Source: Flavobacterium sp.
GTDB taxonomy: Bacteria > Bacteroidota > Bacteroidia > Flavobacteriales > Flavobacteriaceae
Reading direction: 5' to 3'
NCBI GenBank assembly: GCA_023251135.1
Contig: JAHEZJ010000007.1
Location: 20,488-84,487, forward strand
DNA: 64,000 nt
The translations under genes and the position numbers were made by a program. Under the pieces are notes generated by a model, which worked only from the letters and a program-made list of their open reading frames with translations, searched no databases and was not told the DNA's origin. This document shows positions 17,147 through 26,097 of this stretch, piece after piece. Every line of letters starts with the position of its first letter. Positions within the stretch are counted from its first letter, which is position 1.

Positions 17147-17950
17147 ATGCAATATAAAATGTTAGTGCTTGACATGGATGATACCTTGTTAACCGACGAT
17201 CATAAAATTTCTGACCTTAATAAAAAAGTACTTCTGGAGGCACAGGCAAAAGGCGTGTACGTTGTTTTGGCTTCCGGCAGACCTACATCTGCAATGACGG
17301 CTTATGCTAAGGAATTAGAGTTAGATTTGAATAACTCGTATATCATTTCGTTCAACGGAGCGATCATTAGCACGGTGAAAGATGATGTGATTTTGTTCGA
17401 ACAAAAGTTAACGGTAGAGCAAATCCATGAATTGTACGACTACAGTGTAAAAAAGAACACCCATATCATTACGTATCTGGACGGTCAAATTATCAGTGAA
17501 ACCGATTCGGAATACATTGAGGTTGAAAAAGAAATTACCGGATTACCCCACAATAAAGTCTATAGTTTTAAAGAAGCTGTGACGGAAGCTGCTGTAAAAT
17601 GTATACTGCTGGCAGAACCTTCTTATCTGAAAGAAGTCGAAAGTGATTTGAAAGCAGCAATGCCGCATTTGAGTGTTGCCATGTCAAAGCCTTTTTTCCT
17701 GGAAGCAGCGCAAAACGGAATTGATAAAGCCGCCAGTTTAAAACTTTTAGCCGAAAAGCTAAACATTCATCAAAGTGAGATTATTGCCGTTGGAAATGCC
17801 GGAAATGACCTGACCATGATCGAATATGCCGGACTTGGTGTGTGGGTAGACAATGTAACACCGGAGTTGCGGGACAAGGCAGATGTAATCGTAGCTTCTA
17901 ACAATGACGATGGCGTAGCTGAGGTAGTGCAGCGCTATATTTTAAATTAA
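17147..17950 (+). CDS. Cof-type HAD-IIB phosphatase
   Basis: A 267-residue hydrolase. Motif I is VLDMDDTLLTDD (about 6-17, both Asp present), motif II LASGRPT, and the C-terminal motif GNAGNDLTMIEYAGLGVWVDN, with the expected GN-x-x-ND Mg-binding block (the family usually has GDxxND; here GNAGND). The C2-type cap lies at about 85-190. Members act on sugar phosphates or FMN. The next gene begins 6 bp after its stop, so they are co-transcribed. Confidence 0.93.
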   Translation: MQYKMLVLDMDDTLLTDDHKISDLNKKVLLEAQAKGVYVVLASGRPTSAMTAYAKELELDLNNSYIISFNGAIISTVKDDVILFEQKLTVEQIHELYDYSVKKNTHIITYLDGQIISETDSEYIEVEKEITGLPHNKVYSFKEAVTEAAVKCILLAEPSYLKEVESDLKAAMPHLSVAMSKPFFLEAAQNGIDKAASLKLLAEKLNIHQSEIIAVGNAGNDLTMIEYAGLGVWVDNVTPELRDKADVIVASNNDDGVAEVVQRYILN

Positions 17951-17956
17951 ATTTTT

Positions 17957-18484
17957 ATGAAAGATCCAATTGAAACAGAACGGCTACTTTTAAGAGAATT
18001 ACTTCTCTCGGATGTTGATGGAATGTTTGAATTAGATTCTAATCCCAACGTGCAGCGTTTCGTGGGAAATAAACCCGTGAAAGAAATTGAGGAAAGTGTT
18101 GCCATGATAAAACACATTCAGGGGCAATATGAAGCTTATGGAACAGGGCGTTGGGCGGTAATTTTAAAAGAAACCAATGAGTTTTTGGGCTGGTCCGGAA
18201 TAAAGTTTATTACTACGGAAATTAACAACCATAAAGATTTTTATGAAATAGGATATCGTTTCATCGAAAAACATTGGGGAAAAGGTTATGCTACCGAAGC
18301 CGGAACAGCATTTGTAAATTATGCTTTTGATGTGATCAAAGCAGAAACTCTTTATGCTTATGCCGATGAAGGAAATAAAGACTCAAGAAAGGCTTTAGAA
18401 AAATTGGGTTTTCGTTATGTCAATTCCTTTGAGTATGAAGGGGAGTTGGAAGTCTGGTATGAATTAAAGAATCCCAACATATAA
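17957..18484 (+). CDS. GNAT N-acetyltransferase, RimJ/RimL-like
   Basis: 175 residues with an N-terminal ETERLLLRELLLSDVDGMFEL signature of the RimJ/RimL group and acetyl-CoA motif A around EKHWGKGYATEAGTAFVNYAF (about 104-124). The C-terminal EKLGFRYVNSFEYEGELEVWYEL is typical. It may modify a ribosomal protein N-terminus, an amine or an antibiotic; the substrate is not known. Confidence 0.92.
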   Translation: MKDPIETERLLLRELLLSDVDGMFELDSNPNVQRFVGNKPVKEIEESVAMIKHIQGQYEAYGTGRWAVILKETNEFLGWSGIKFITTEINNHKDFYEIGYRFIEKHWGKGYATEAGTAFVNYAFDVIKAETLYAYADEGNKDSRKALEKLGFRYVNSFEYEGELEVWYELKNPNI

Positions 18485-18506
18485 AGAGAATCCTAAGAAA
18501 TGTGTT

Positions 18507-18552
18507 CCAAATCTTTGTAAACTCAACATGTGTAAGATTTGCAAAGATTTGG
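18507..18552. repeat. Inverted repeat after the acetyltransferase gene
   Basis: CCAAATCTTTG (18507-18517) pairs with CAAAGATTTGG (18542-18552), 11 bp, around a 24-nt loop that itself holds TGTAAGATTTG. There is no T-run, so termination is uncertain. It sits in the convergent gap before the secreted protein gene. Confidence 0.6.
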
Positions 18553-18600
18553 AAAACAGCCCATAGTTTTTAATACTTAGAAAAAAGAAAGTATCAGGTA

Positions 18601-19116
18601 TTATTTTTTAGCTACCGAAACAAAATATTTATTTCCGTCACCCATTGTCAGTTTTACTCGTTCGTCACAAAGATCGATTGCAAAATTGGCACTTTCGTAA
18701 CAAGTACAAGTTGTATTTTTGTCTTTAGACATTTCAGTTTTACAATTGTTGTTTTTAAAAGTCGACAATTGCGGCGTGTATAAGCTTACTAAATCAGTAG
18801 AAGCGGTTACCAGTGAAATGATACTTGCTGAATTATTGTTTGTAATTCTGTAAACAATTCTGTCTGTATAGTTTACTTCGTTTACCGTTACTTTACGAAT
18901 ATAAGTGTAAGCTGTTGAGCCTTCACCCGGTTCTTTTACTTCAAATTTAAATCCAACCGCACGAATGGCAATATCAAATTGAGATTGAGAGTTTAAGCTC
19001 GCCCAAGTTGTCAATGTGCTGATAGATGGAAATGGATTAGCGGCAGGAGCAGTTTGTGCCTGAGCGCTAAAAAGGGTTAAGAACATCAAGCAGATTGTGG
19101 GTAAAAATGCTTTCAT
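18601..19116 (-). CDS. Secreted hypothetical protein
   Basis: 171 residues with a clear Sec signal peptide (MKAFLPTICLMFLTLFSAQAQ). I do not recognise a family. The mature part is short and beta-rich by appearance and has four cysteines (CKTEM, CTCYES, CDE), which may form disulphides in the periplasm. It is isolated: a 503-bp gap lies upstream and a convergent gene downstream. Confidence 0.75.
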   Translation of the reverse strand: MKAFLPTICLMFLTLFSAQAQTAPAANPFPSISTLTTWASLNSQSQFDIAIRAVGFKFEVKEPGEGSTAYTYIRKVTVNEVNYTDRIVYRITNNNSASIISLVTASTDLVSLYTPQLSTFKNNNCKTEMSKDKNTTCTCYESANFAIDLCDERVKLTMGDGNKYFVSVAKK

Positions 19117-19619
19117 ATGGAGTTTTAATTTTTAATTTTTGCCTACTCTTTCTGGTTTTCGGCCTTCCCATTTTTTACTGTAACAAAACAACAACATAAC
19201 GACGGAAAAACAAAATTGTTATGTGCTATTTATGATTTAAACAATACAATTTTCGCTCCCTGTTTTTTGGAGAAGTGAAAGTACTTCTAAAAACAATTCA
19301 AACAAAGTTAAATGTAAGAAAATTTCAATTTAACAGCTAAAAAAATGTACTTAATCGATATTATTTGCGTTTAATCGATTTGTTTGTCAATTTATTCTTA
19401 TCGAATTGCGGCTTTACTTTTTCCAGAGACTTTTTTTTAAAACCGTTATTTTGTTTGATTTATGGTTTTTTAAAATGAATTAAAATAGAGGTTCGTTGCA
19501 AAATGTTGATATATAGTGTATTATTGATTTTATTTTAAAGAATATTGTACGTAAATTTGCAAACTCTTCAAAAGAGATGTAAATATAATATCTTACTACT
19601 TAAAACGTAGTTTATTCCT
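19117..19619. other. AT-rich divergent intergenic region before mtaB
   Basis: This 503-bp gap between the secreted-protein gene and mtaB has no supported gene. It holds two TTAATCGAT words (about 19342-19378) and the mtaB promoter element near 19552. Such length is unusual for this compact window, and it could hide a small RNA, but I see no decisive structure. Confidence 0.5.
19552..19559 (+). promoter_or_regulatory. -7 promoter element upstream of mtaB
   Basis: TAAATTTG is a perfect match to TAnnTTTG, 60 bp before the mtaB start. The nearest upstream TTG (19524-19526) is 25 bp away, slightly too far for a typical -33 element. Confidence 0.55.
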
Positions 19620-20954
19620 ATGGAAAATAGAAAAAAAGTTGCCTTTTATACGCTTGGATGTAAACTGAATTTTTCAGAGACTTCAACTATCGCCCGAAAC
19701 TTTAACGACGAAGGTTTTGATCGTGTTGATTTTGAGGAAATAGCCGATATCTATGTCATCAACACCTGTTCTGTTACAGAGAATGCCGATAAGCAGTTTA
19801 AGCAGGTTGTAAAAAAAGCAATGAAACTTAATGAAAAAGCTTTCGTAGCGGCAGTAGGCTGTTATGCCCAGTTGAAACCAGAGGAATTAGCGGCTGTTGA
19901 TGGGGTTGACCTGGTTTTGGGAGCTACAGAAAAATTTAAAATTACCGACTATATTCACGATTTGAGCAAGAATGATATGGGAGAAGTACACTCCTGTGAA
20001 ATTGCCGAAGCCGATTTTTATGTGGGAAGTTATTCTATTGGAGATCGTACCCGTGCTTTTCTGAAAGTTCAGGACGGTTGCGATTATAAATGTACCTACT
20101 GTACCATTCCGTTAGCAAGAGGAATTTCTAGAAGTGATGCTTTGGAGAACGTATTGCAAAATGCGAAAGAAATCTCGGCTCAGAACATCAAAGAAATTGT
20201 TTTAACCGGAGTGAATATTGGAGATTACGGAAAAGGGGAGTTTGGAAATAAAAAACACGAGCATACCTTTCTGGAACTGGTTCAGGCTTTAGATCAGGTT
20301 GACGGAATTGAGCGCTTGCGAATTTCATCTATCGAACCTAATTTGCTGAAGAATGAAACCATTGAGTTTGTTTCAACAAGCCGAACTTTTGTACCGCATT
20401 TTCATATCCCGTTACAATCCGGAAGCAATGACATTTTAAAATTGATGAAACGCCGTTATTTACGCGAAGTTTATACCGAACGCGTTAATAAAATTCGTGA
20501 AGTAATGCCTCACGCCTGTATAGGGGTTGATGTTATTGTAGGTTTCCCTGGTGAAACAGACGAGCATTTTTTAGAAACCTATCATTTTCTTAACGAAATG
20601 GATATTTCGTACCTACACGTATTCACTTATTCGGAAAGAGACAATACTGAGGCTGCAAACATGCCCGGAAGTGTTCCTGCAAATGTAAGAGCGAAACGCA
20701 GTAAAATGTTACGCGGATTATCAGTTAAAAAACGCCGTGCTTTTTACGAAAGTCAATTAGGATCTAACAGAACCGTTTTGTTTGAAAGCGAAAATAAAGA
20801 AGGATACATTCATGGTTTTACCGAGAATTACGTAAAAGTAAAAACACCCTGGAATCCTGAATTGGTCAATACCTTGCAAGAAATAAACCTGACTAAAATT
20901 GACGAAGACGGAAGTGTTCGTCTCGAGTTTTTAAATAAACTGGCAGAGGCTTAA
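19620..20954 (+). CDS. mtaB: tRNA t6A37 methylthiotransferase MtaB
   Basis: Converts t6A at position 37 of tRNAs to ms2t6A using SAM and two 4Fe-4S clusters. The 444-residue protein has the N-terminal cluster cysteines Cys14, Cys50 and Cys81 and the radical-SAM motif CDYKCTYC (154-161). The LKVQDGCDYKC context, HIPLQSGSN and VIVGFPGET blocks are classic for methylthiotransferases, and a short C-terminal TRAM-like region follows. GCKLN at 13-17 points to MtaB, not MiaB or RimO. Confidence 0.95.
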   Translation: MENRKKVAFYTLGCKLNFSETSTIARNFNDEGFDRVDFEEIADIYVINTCSVTENADKQFKQVVKKAMKLNEKAFVAAVGCYAQLKPEELAAVDGVDLVLGATEKFKITDYIHDLSKNDMGEVHSCEIAEADFYVGSYSIGDRTRAFLKVQDGCDYKCTYCTIPLARGISRSDALENVLQNAKEISAQNIKEIVLTGVNIGDYGKGEFGNKKHEHTFLELVQALDQVDGIERLRISSIEPNLLKNETIEFVSTSRTFVPHFHIPLQSGSNDILKLMKRRYLREVYTERVNKIREVMPHACIGVDVIVGFPGETDEHFLETYHFLNEMDISYLHVFTYSERDNTEAANMPGSVPANVRAKRSKMLRGLSVKKRRAFYESQLGSNRTVLFESENKEGYIHGFTENYVKVKTPWNPELVNTLQEINLTKIDEDGSVRLEFLNKLAEA

Positions 20955-20962
20955 ACTTAATT

Positions 20963-21010
20963 TGTCATTTCGACGTGAGGAGAAATCACACAAGAAACTC
21001 GACAAAGATT
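20963..21010. repeat. Dispersed repeat, TGTCATTTCGACG family, copy 1
   Basis: A 48-bp unit beginning TGTCATTTCGACGTGAGGAG and ending AACTCGACAAAGATT. Copy 2 starts 76 bp later with about 90 percent identity by eye. Both lie between mtaB and its terminator. Confidence 0.85.
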
Positions 21011-21038
21011 AGAGTTCTGGACCAAGTAACCCCAATCT

Positions 21039-21085
21039 TGTCATTTCGACGAAGGAGAAATCACACGAGAAACTCGACAAAGATT
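21039..21085. repeat. Dispersed repeat, TGTCATTTCGACG family, copy 2
   Basis: A 47-bp unit beginning TGTCATTTCGACGAAGGAGA, with the same tail AACTCGACAAAGATT as copy 1. Shorter relatives occur at 23769-23809 and 27746-27775. Confidence 0.85.
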
Positions 21086-21122
21086 GGCGAATTTAGGAAC
21101 GGAGTTATTAGTAAAAGACAAA

Positions 21123-21164
21123 AAAACAGAAAAGCCCTTTGTAAAAAAAGGGCTTTTCTGTTTT
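21123..21164. terminator. Bidirectional intrinsic terminator
   Basis: An 18-bp perfect stem, AAAACAGAAAAGCCCTTT (21123-21140) with AAAGGGCTTTTCTGTTTT (21147-21164), and a 6-nt loop. A-rich and T-rich flanks let it serve both mtaB and the convergent gene. Confidence 0.92.
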
Positions 21165-21172
21165 TAAAATAA

Positions 21173-21685
21173 TTACTGCTGATTTTCCGGAACAACCAGC
21201 TTCAGCGAATTGATATAATCGGTATCAAATTCAATCACTCTTATCTTTTGCGGATTAAAGCTTAATTCTCCGCCAAACTGACCTTTTGTATCCAGGAAAT
21301 CGATGGTAAGTTCCTCCTCCGTCAATTCGATTAGTTTTCCTAAATAAGCTGATTTTGCTGATTTTTTAGAAATCTGAAAAATACCATACTTGTTGGTAAT
21401 AAAATTTATAATGGAAGTTAAATCCCTTATCGGGATAATATCTTCGGCATTCGTTTTTAGCCCTTTTAGACGGATAATTTTTTCTGTAAATGCCAGATCC
21501 TGATCCCTGTGAATGGCTTCGATATTTTTATTTTTCAGCACTACAAAACCATCCAGAATAAAATCTACCGGATTGTTTCGCAATAAAATCCACTCATCCG
21601 AATAGTCAATTAGAAATCCTGTAAAAAGTTCTTTCTTGTCTGTAAATTCTATGGCGATTAATTGTCTTAAATATTGTTCCATCAT
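21173..21685 (-). CDS. Conserved hypothetical protein with two similar beta-rich halves
   Basis: 170 residues from the ATG-ATG at 21685; an in-frame ATG at 21748 would add a poor 21-residue leader. I do not recognise a named family. Two halves look alike: LFTGFLIDYSDEWILLRNN followed by VLKNKNIEAI, and YLGKLIELTEEELTIDFLD followed by NPQKIRVIEFD. Both have the rhythm of an Sm/SH3-like barrel (G-x-L/I...strands...ending in an I-x-x-I strand). So it may be a tandem Sm-like protein; this is inference from pattern only. Confidence 0.75.
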   Translation of the reverse strand: MMEQYLRQLIAIEFTDKKELFTGFLIDYSDEWILLRNNPVDFILDGFVVLKNKNIEAIHRDQDLAFTEKIIRLKGLKTNAEDIIPIRDLTSIINFITNKYGIFQISKKSAKSAYLGKLIELTEEELTIDFLDTKGQFGGELSFNPQKIRVIEFDTDYINSLKLVVPENQQ

Positions 21686-21742
21686 ATAAAGTTTTTGAAA
21701 TCCAAATGGTAAAATCTTAAATATCAATACTGAAATTACAAA

Positions 21743-21850
21743 TTCCAATATTTTGCAAAAACTCCAAAAATTGGAATTTGGGATTTAAAAAATATTAGAA
21801 TTTAAGTTTAAAGCGTATTGGAATTTGGAATTTAAAAATTTAGAATTTAT
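21743..21850. repeat. Short-word repeat spacer, GGAATTTGGAATTT family
   Basis: Words such as AATTCCAATATT, AAAATTGGAATTTGGGATTT and ATTGGAATTTGGAATTT recur, in both orientations. The same family is seen at 12506-12562 and 10218-10245. It lies between two minus-strand genes. Confidence 0.65.
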
Positions 21851-21855
21851 TTTTT

Positions 21856-22575
21856 TTAAGGATTAGTAGACCAGATGCTGCTGTTTTTAATGAAAACGCG
21901 ACGATTCAATTTCAATTGTGCGATAATCAATTCGGCTACATCTTCAGCCTGCATTACTTTCTCCGGATTTCCGTCGGTTAATTTTAAGTCGATAGCCAAA
22001 TCAGTTGCTACGGTACTTGGTGTTAAGGCGGTAACACGAATGTTGTGTTTTCTCATTTCGTGCATCAAAGAATCCGTTAGTCCTAAAACAGCAAATTTTG
22101 AAGCACTGTAAGCACTTGTAAGGGCGTTTCCGTTTAGTCCGGCCGTTGAAGAAATATTGATAATGTCACCTGTTTTTCTTTCAATCATGTTTGGAACAAC
22201 AGCGCGGGTTGCATAATACGTTCCCATTAGATTTACTTTGATAATGTTTTCCCATTCTTCCGGTTCTAATTCCAGAAAATTACCAAATTTACCGGTACCG
22301 GCATTGTTGATCAGAATATCAATATGTTTGAATTCAGCTAAAGCTTTTTCTACCGCAGTATTTATAGAATTAATATCCGATACATCGGCAGTTAAAGCCA
22401 GAGATTTTACACCCAGATTAGTGGTTTCAATGGCCAGTTGGTCTACATCGGCCTGTGTTCTTGAGACTAAAATTAAGTTAACGCCTTCTTTGGCAAGTGC
22501 AATTGCAATTGCTTTTCCTATCCCTTTTCCTGCTCCTGTAATCAGAGCATTTTTATTTTTTAAGTCTGTCATCAT
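21856..22575 (-). CDS. Short-chain dehydrogenase/reductase (3-oxoacyl-ACP reductase-like)
   Basis: 239 residues with the classic SDR pattern: NADP-binding [15 protein letters not shown] (about 14-28), NNAG (about 90-93), catalytic Ser in NISSTAG, and YSASK (Tyr and Lys about 156-160). It resembles FabG and YueD-type reductases. A second ATG three bases downstream (22572) is an equal start choice. Substrate is unknown. Confidence 0.92.
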   Translation of the reverse strand: MMTDLKNKNALITGAGKGIGKAIAIALAKEGVNLILVSRTQADVDQLAIETTNLGVKSLALTADVSDINSINTAVEKALAEFKHIDILINNAGTGKFGNFLELEPEEWENIIKVNLMGTYYATRAVVPNMIERKTGDIINISSTAGLNGNALTSAYSASKFAVLGLTDSLMHEMRKHNIRVTALTPSTVATDLAIDLKLTDGNPEKVMQAEDVAELIIAQLKLNRRVFIKNSSIWSTNP

Positions 22576-22683
22576 TGTAATATTAGAAATGCCAAAAGCA
22601 TCATTTTAGTACAACAAAAATAAGGCTTTTGCTTCCTAAATGATGCTTTTAAGTGTTTTCTTAATCTAAGTTTAACAACTTTT

Positions 22684-23271
22684 TTATTCTTTCAAAACCA
22701 TGTCGATACACATTACTGCTGCCATGATTAATTGTCTTTGCGGACTGTCAGCTCCTACAGTTTCTTCAATTTGAAGCACATAATTATCTGCACTGGTGAA
22801 AAGTTCTTTCCCCATTCCGGCCCATTTTTTGCTTACCTGTGCCAGTTGTTTGTTTTCGTGCGTAAATTTAAAATCCCAGCCAGTCCATTTTCCCTGAAGC
22901 GTAGCAACCGGTTTTTCGTTTTTATCTAAAATCTCAAATCTGCCGCCAAAAGAAAAGAACTTTTGTTTAAAGGTTCCTACCAGTCTGTCTTTCTCGTCAA
23001 AAACGGTAACAGTCGATCTGAGCCAGGCAATACCTCTTTTGACTGTAATTACTTTTTCGCCCGAAGCCGTTGTAATTTCAATATCAAAAGGAGTCATTCT
23101 TTTGTAATCGGTAAAGCGAAATATTTTGGTAAAAGTTCCCAGGTTATTTTCCCTGCAATTCAGAATGATCTGATTGCTTTCGGGATTGTAAATGTCGTAA
23201 TTGTTTGCTGCTTTAAACATGCCAACATGTTCTTTCACAAGAAATAAATTCTGATTTAAGATAGGGTTCAT
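22684..23271 (-). CDS. Phospholipid scramblase-related / LURP-one-like (tubby-fold) protein
   Basis: 195 residues from the ATG at 23271 (MNPILNQNLF); an in-frame ATG at 23325 would add a basic leader that looks non-native. The sequence follows the scramblase/LURP1 barrel: YDIYNPESNQIILNCREN, FRFTDYKRMTPFDIEI, GEKVITVKRG, FSFGGRFEILDKNEKPVATLQGKW, then a C-terminal helix (RQLIMAAVMCIDMVL). Bacterial members lack a proven function; membrane association is plausible. Confidence 0.82.
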   Translation of the reverse strand: MNPILNQNLFLVKEHVGMFKAANNYDIYNPESNQIILNCRENNLGTFTKIFRFTDYKRMTPFDIEITTASGEKVITVKRGIAWLRSTVTVFDEKDRLVGTFKQKFFSFGGRFEILDKNEKPVATLQGKWTGWDFKFTHENKQLAQVSKKWAGMGKELFTSADNYVLQIEETVGADSPQRQLIMAAVMCIDMVLKE

Positions 23272-23404
23272 TAAATGGGGTTTGAAATTGATTTGTAAAT
23301 GATTTTTTAAAGATTGTAGTTTCAATTTTCTTTAAAGAAAATCAAATGTAAAAATAATTTTGTTAATAAACCCCTGTTAAAATAAAATCCACATCAATAA
23401 ATCT

Positions 23405-23725
23405 TTAATTATTTTCCTTTGTTGTTATAATTATAGCACCATTTTTTCCTTTATCTCCATAGAGAGAAGTTGCTTCCGTTTCTTTTACAATTTTGATCTC
23501 TTTGATATCATTCGGATTTACTTTAGAAAATTGTTCCGAATTTGTTATAACTCCGTCAATAATTACCAAAGGTGCATTCATAAGAGATTTTTTTGATGGT
23601 GCACATATTATGATCCGATTATTGGCATTTGCTGGCTTTATATCAGAAATGGTTTTCTCCTGTGCATGTGATATAAAGCAAAGAAATAGAGAAAAAGCCA
23701 GTGAAATACGTTTTACATTTTTCAT
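23405..23725 (-). CDS. Free-standing TonB-plug-like secreted protein
   Basis: 106 residues. The signal peptide (MKNVKRISLAFSLFLCFISH) is nearly the same as that of the von Willebrand protein upstream. The mature part is little more than the end of a TonB plug: LVIIDGVI, FSKVNPNDIKEIKIVKETEA, TSLYGDKGKNGAIIITTK. No barrel or VWA domain follows. It looks like an internally deleted duplicate of its neighbour that kept an open frame. It is probably the last gene of the sigma-factor cluster. Function is unknown. Confidence 0.8.
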   Translation of the reverse strand: MKNVKRISLAFSLFLCFISHAQEKTISDIKPANANNRIIICAPSKKSLMNAPLVIIDGVITNSEQFSKVNPNDIKEIKIVKETEATSLYGDKGKNGAIIITTKENN

Positions 23726-23768
23726 TATAATATTTTAGATAAGTATTGAGATTCCCATCAGATTGATA

Positions 23769-23814
23769 ACATCATTGTCATTCCGGTGAAGGAGAAATGA
23801 CAATGATGTTTTTA
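23769..23814 (+). terminator. Hairpin with T-run between plug genes, repeat-derived
   Basis: ACATCATTGTCATT (23769-23782) pairs perfectly with AATGACAATGATGT (23796-23809), followed by TTTTT on the plus strand. The loop region GTGAAGGAG makes it a relative of the TGTCATTTCGACG repeats. The T-run faces away from the minus-strand genes that flank it, so its role in that operon is unclear. Confidence 0.6.
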
Positions 23815-23839
23815 AGGTTCTTTTAAATAGGATCAGAGT

Positions 23840-26005
23840 TTAATTGAATTTAGCAGCTTCAATCAAACGAATAAATTCTGCTTTATATCCTTCGGCATCA
23901 TTAGAAAGGCCTTGTCTGGCTAATTTCAAAATGGCATCCGGAGATTTATCTGAAATGAGTTTTGAATCTCTTAGTTTTAATCCGAACCAGGCTACCGAAG
24001 AACTGAATTTAAAATCATCAGAAGCTTTTTCTAAAGCAACAGCTTTGTTTTCAATTACCTGCATCATTTCGATACTTTTGTTACCGTCCGGTTTTTTGTA
24101 ACGGAATTTTATAGTCGCCAATTCATTGTTGTAGTTTGCTCCTGCTTCTTCTACTTTTGTATACTTCAAATCGTCCGCTTGCTGTGCTAAAAAGTCACTT
24201 TTCACTCCTGCAGGAATAATTTCATACAAAGCCGTAACCGTGTGGTTGCTCCCCAGTTCGCCCGCATCAATAGCATCGTTCTTAAAGTCTTCCGGACGTA
24301 ATTTTCTGTTTTCGTATCCAATTAAGCGATAGGCTTGAACTTGTTTCGGATTGAATTCGATCTGAATTTTTACATCTTTGGCAATGGCAAACATAGAACC
24401 CTTGAATTCTTTTCCTAAAAAGCGATTGGCTTCCTGAATGTTATCGATATAGGCATAATTTCCATTTCCTTTATCGGCCAGCGTTTCCATTTTGCTGTCT
24501 TTGTAATTCCCCATTCCGTAACCCAGGCAAGTAAGGAAAACACCGGTTTTTCTTTTGTCTTCAATTAGTTTTTCCATGTCAGAATTAGAAGTGTTTCCCA
24601 CATTAAAATCTCCGTCGGTGGCCAGAATTACTCTGTTGTTTCCGTCTTTGATGAAATTTTCTGCTGCGATTTTATAAGCCAGTTCAATTCCGGCTCCTCC
24701 GGCAGTGCTTCCTCCGGCATTTAAGTTGTCGAGAGCGTCAGCAATTGTTTTTTTCTCGTCACCGGAAGTCGGAGGCAAAACCAGTCCGGCTGCACCGGCA
24801 TACACCACAATGGCTACTTTGTCTTTTCGTCGTAACTCATTTACCAGTATTTTCAGGGATTGTTTTAGCAGAGGCAATTTATTCATATCGCTCATCGATC
24901 CCGAAACATCAATCAGGAATACCAGATTGGAGGCAGGTAAATTCTCTGTTGGGATGTTTTTACCCTGTAAACCAATTTTGAGGACTTTGTTTTTTGTATT
25001 CCATGGAGAATCGCTCAGTTCGGTGTGAATAGAGAACGGATTTTGATCCTTTGGCTGTGGATAATTGTACTTAAAGAAATTGACCATTTCTTCTACACGA
25101 ACAGCATCTTTGGGAACGGCCTGACCATTATTGATAAAACGTCTCACATTGGTGTACGAAGCATTGTCAACATCGATAGAAAATGTAGAAAGCGGTGCTG
25201 TTTTTGGGCTCTCAAAGGCATTTTCTACAAAAGTATCATAATCTTCCTGATTGGGCTCTACCGGTTGAGGAGTGGGGATTTTTTTCAGTTTGGCATTTAA
25301 TTCTTTCTCCGTAAGGTTTTTGTAAAGGCCATTTTTGGTCTCAATTAATACGACCCCTTTCGAGGCTCTGCTTCCATAAATAGAAGTGGCAGCTGCATCT
25401 TTTAAGATTTTTACCTCCTGCACATCATTGGGATTGATCTTTGAAAATTGCTGTGATCTTACCGGAACGCCGTCAATAATATACAAAGGTTCATCTTTAG
25501 AAGAAACAGATCCCGTTCCTCTTATTATAATGTTTTGATTGGGAGACGGCTGAATGTAATTTGAAGTGATTTGTGGTCCGGCAACTCTTCCCTGAAGCGT
25601 GGAAGTAATGGTTTTAGCCGCCTTTTTTTTGTCACTACGACTATAACTTGAGCTTTCATAATCGGCATTTGAAGTTCCGTAACCCACAACTACCACTTCA
25701 CTCAAAGATAGATTTTCGCCAATTAATTTGACATTAATAACATTTTGATCACCCACCGTTTTGGTTTGAGAGCTGAATCCGATATAGCTGAATACCAAAA
25801 CATCGCCTTTTTGAGCCTTGATAGAATACTTTCCGTCAAAGTCGGTTTGTGCTGTGGTTTTGGTATTTTTAACCACCAAGGTTACGCCCGGAAGCGGAAT
25901 ATTGGTTTCGTCGGTAACGGTTCCTGTAATCGTTTTCTCCTGTGCCGATGCTACGAAACATATAAGCATAGATAGGGCTAATGAAATAAGTTTTACGTTT
26001 TTCAT
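23840..26005 (-). CDS. von Willebrand factor A protein with SusC-type N-terminus (YfbK-like)
   Basis: 721 residues, exported (signal peptide 1-21). A carboxypeptidase-like regulatory domain (about 25-95) and a TonB plug (about 100-225, with VVVVGYGT, LYIIDGVPV and SIYGSRASKGVV) copy the front of SusC receptors, but no barrel follows. The rest matches YfbK: a VWA_N region (about 255-345), the VWA domain with MIDAS DVSGS (366-370), and a DUF3520-like C-terminal part. It probably binds protein partners at the outer envelope. It lies 92 bp after the anti-sigma-like gene in a sigma factor operon. Confidence 0.93.
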   Translation of the reverse strand: MKNVKLISLALSMLICFVASAQEKTITGTVTDETNIPLPGVTLVVKNTKTTAQTDFDGKYSIKAQKGDVLVFSYIGFSSQTKTVGDQNVINVKLIGENLSLSEVVVVGYGTSNADYESSSYSRSDKKKAAKTITSTLQGRVAGPQITSNYIQPSPNQNIIIRGTGSVSSKDEPLYIIDGVPVRSQQFSKINPNDVQEVKILKDAAATSIYGSRASKGVVLIETKNGLYKNLTEKELNAKLKKIPTPQPVEPNQEDYDTFVENAFESPKTAPLSTFSIDVDNASYTNVRRFINNGQAVPKDAVRVEEMVNFFKYNYPQPKDQNPFSIHTELSDSPWNTKNKVLKIGLQGKNIPTENLPASNLVFLIDVSGSMSDMNKLPLLKQSLKILVNELRRKDKVAIVVYAGAAGLVLPPTSGDEKKTIADALDNLNAGGSTAGGAGIELAYKIAAENFIKDGNNRVILATDGDFNVGNTSNSDMEKLIEDKRKTGVFLTCLGYGMGNYKDSKMETLADKGNGNYAYIDNIQEANRFLGKEFKGSMFAIAKDVKIQIEFNPKQVQAYRLIGYENRKLRPEDFKNDAIDAGELGSNHTVTALYEIIPAGVKSDFLAQQADDLKYTKVEEAGANYNNELATIKFRYKKPDGNKSIEMMQVIENKAVALEKASDDFKFSSSVAWFGLKLRDSKLISDKSPDAILKLARQGLSNDAEGYKAEFIRLIEAAKFN

Positions 26006-26097
26006 GGTAGTAATTTTTAGATGAATAATCGGGTTGAGCGCGGTCAGAACTTAAAGCCCTGACCAGGATTTTTTGAAATTAAATTGAAGTTTTGCGG

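Noticed and set aside
23769-23809. CRISPR-like repeat
   Set aside because: It is one hairpin without regularly spaced copies; similarity to 20963-21085 marks it as a dispersed repeat.
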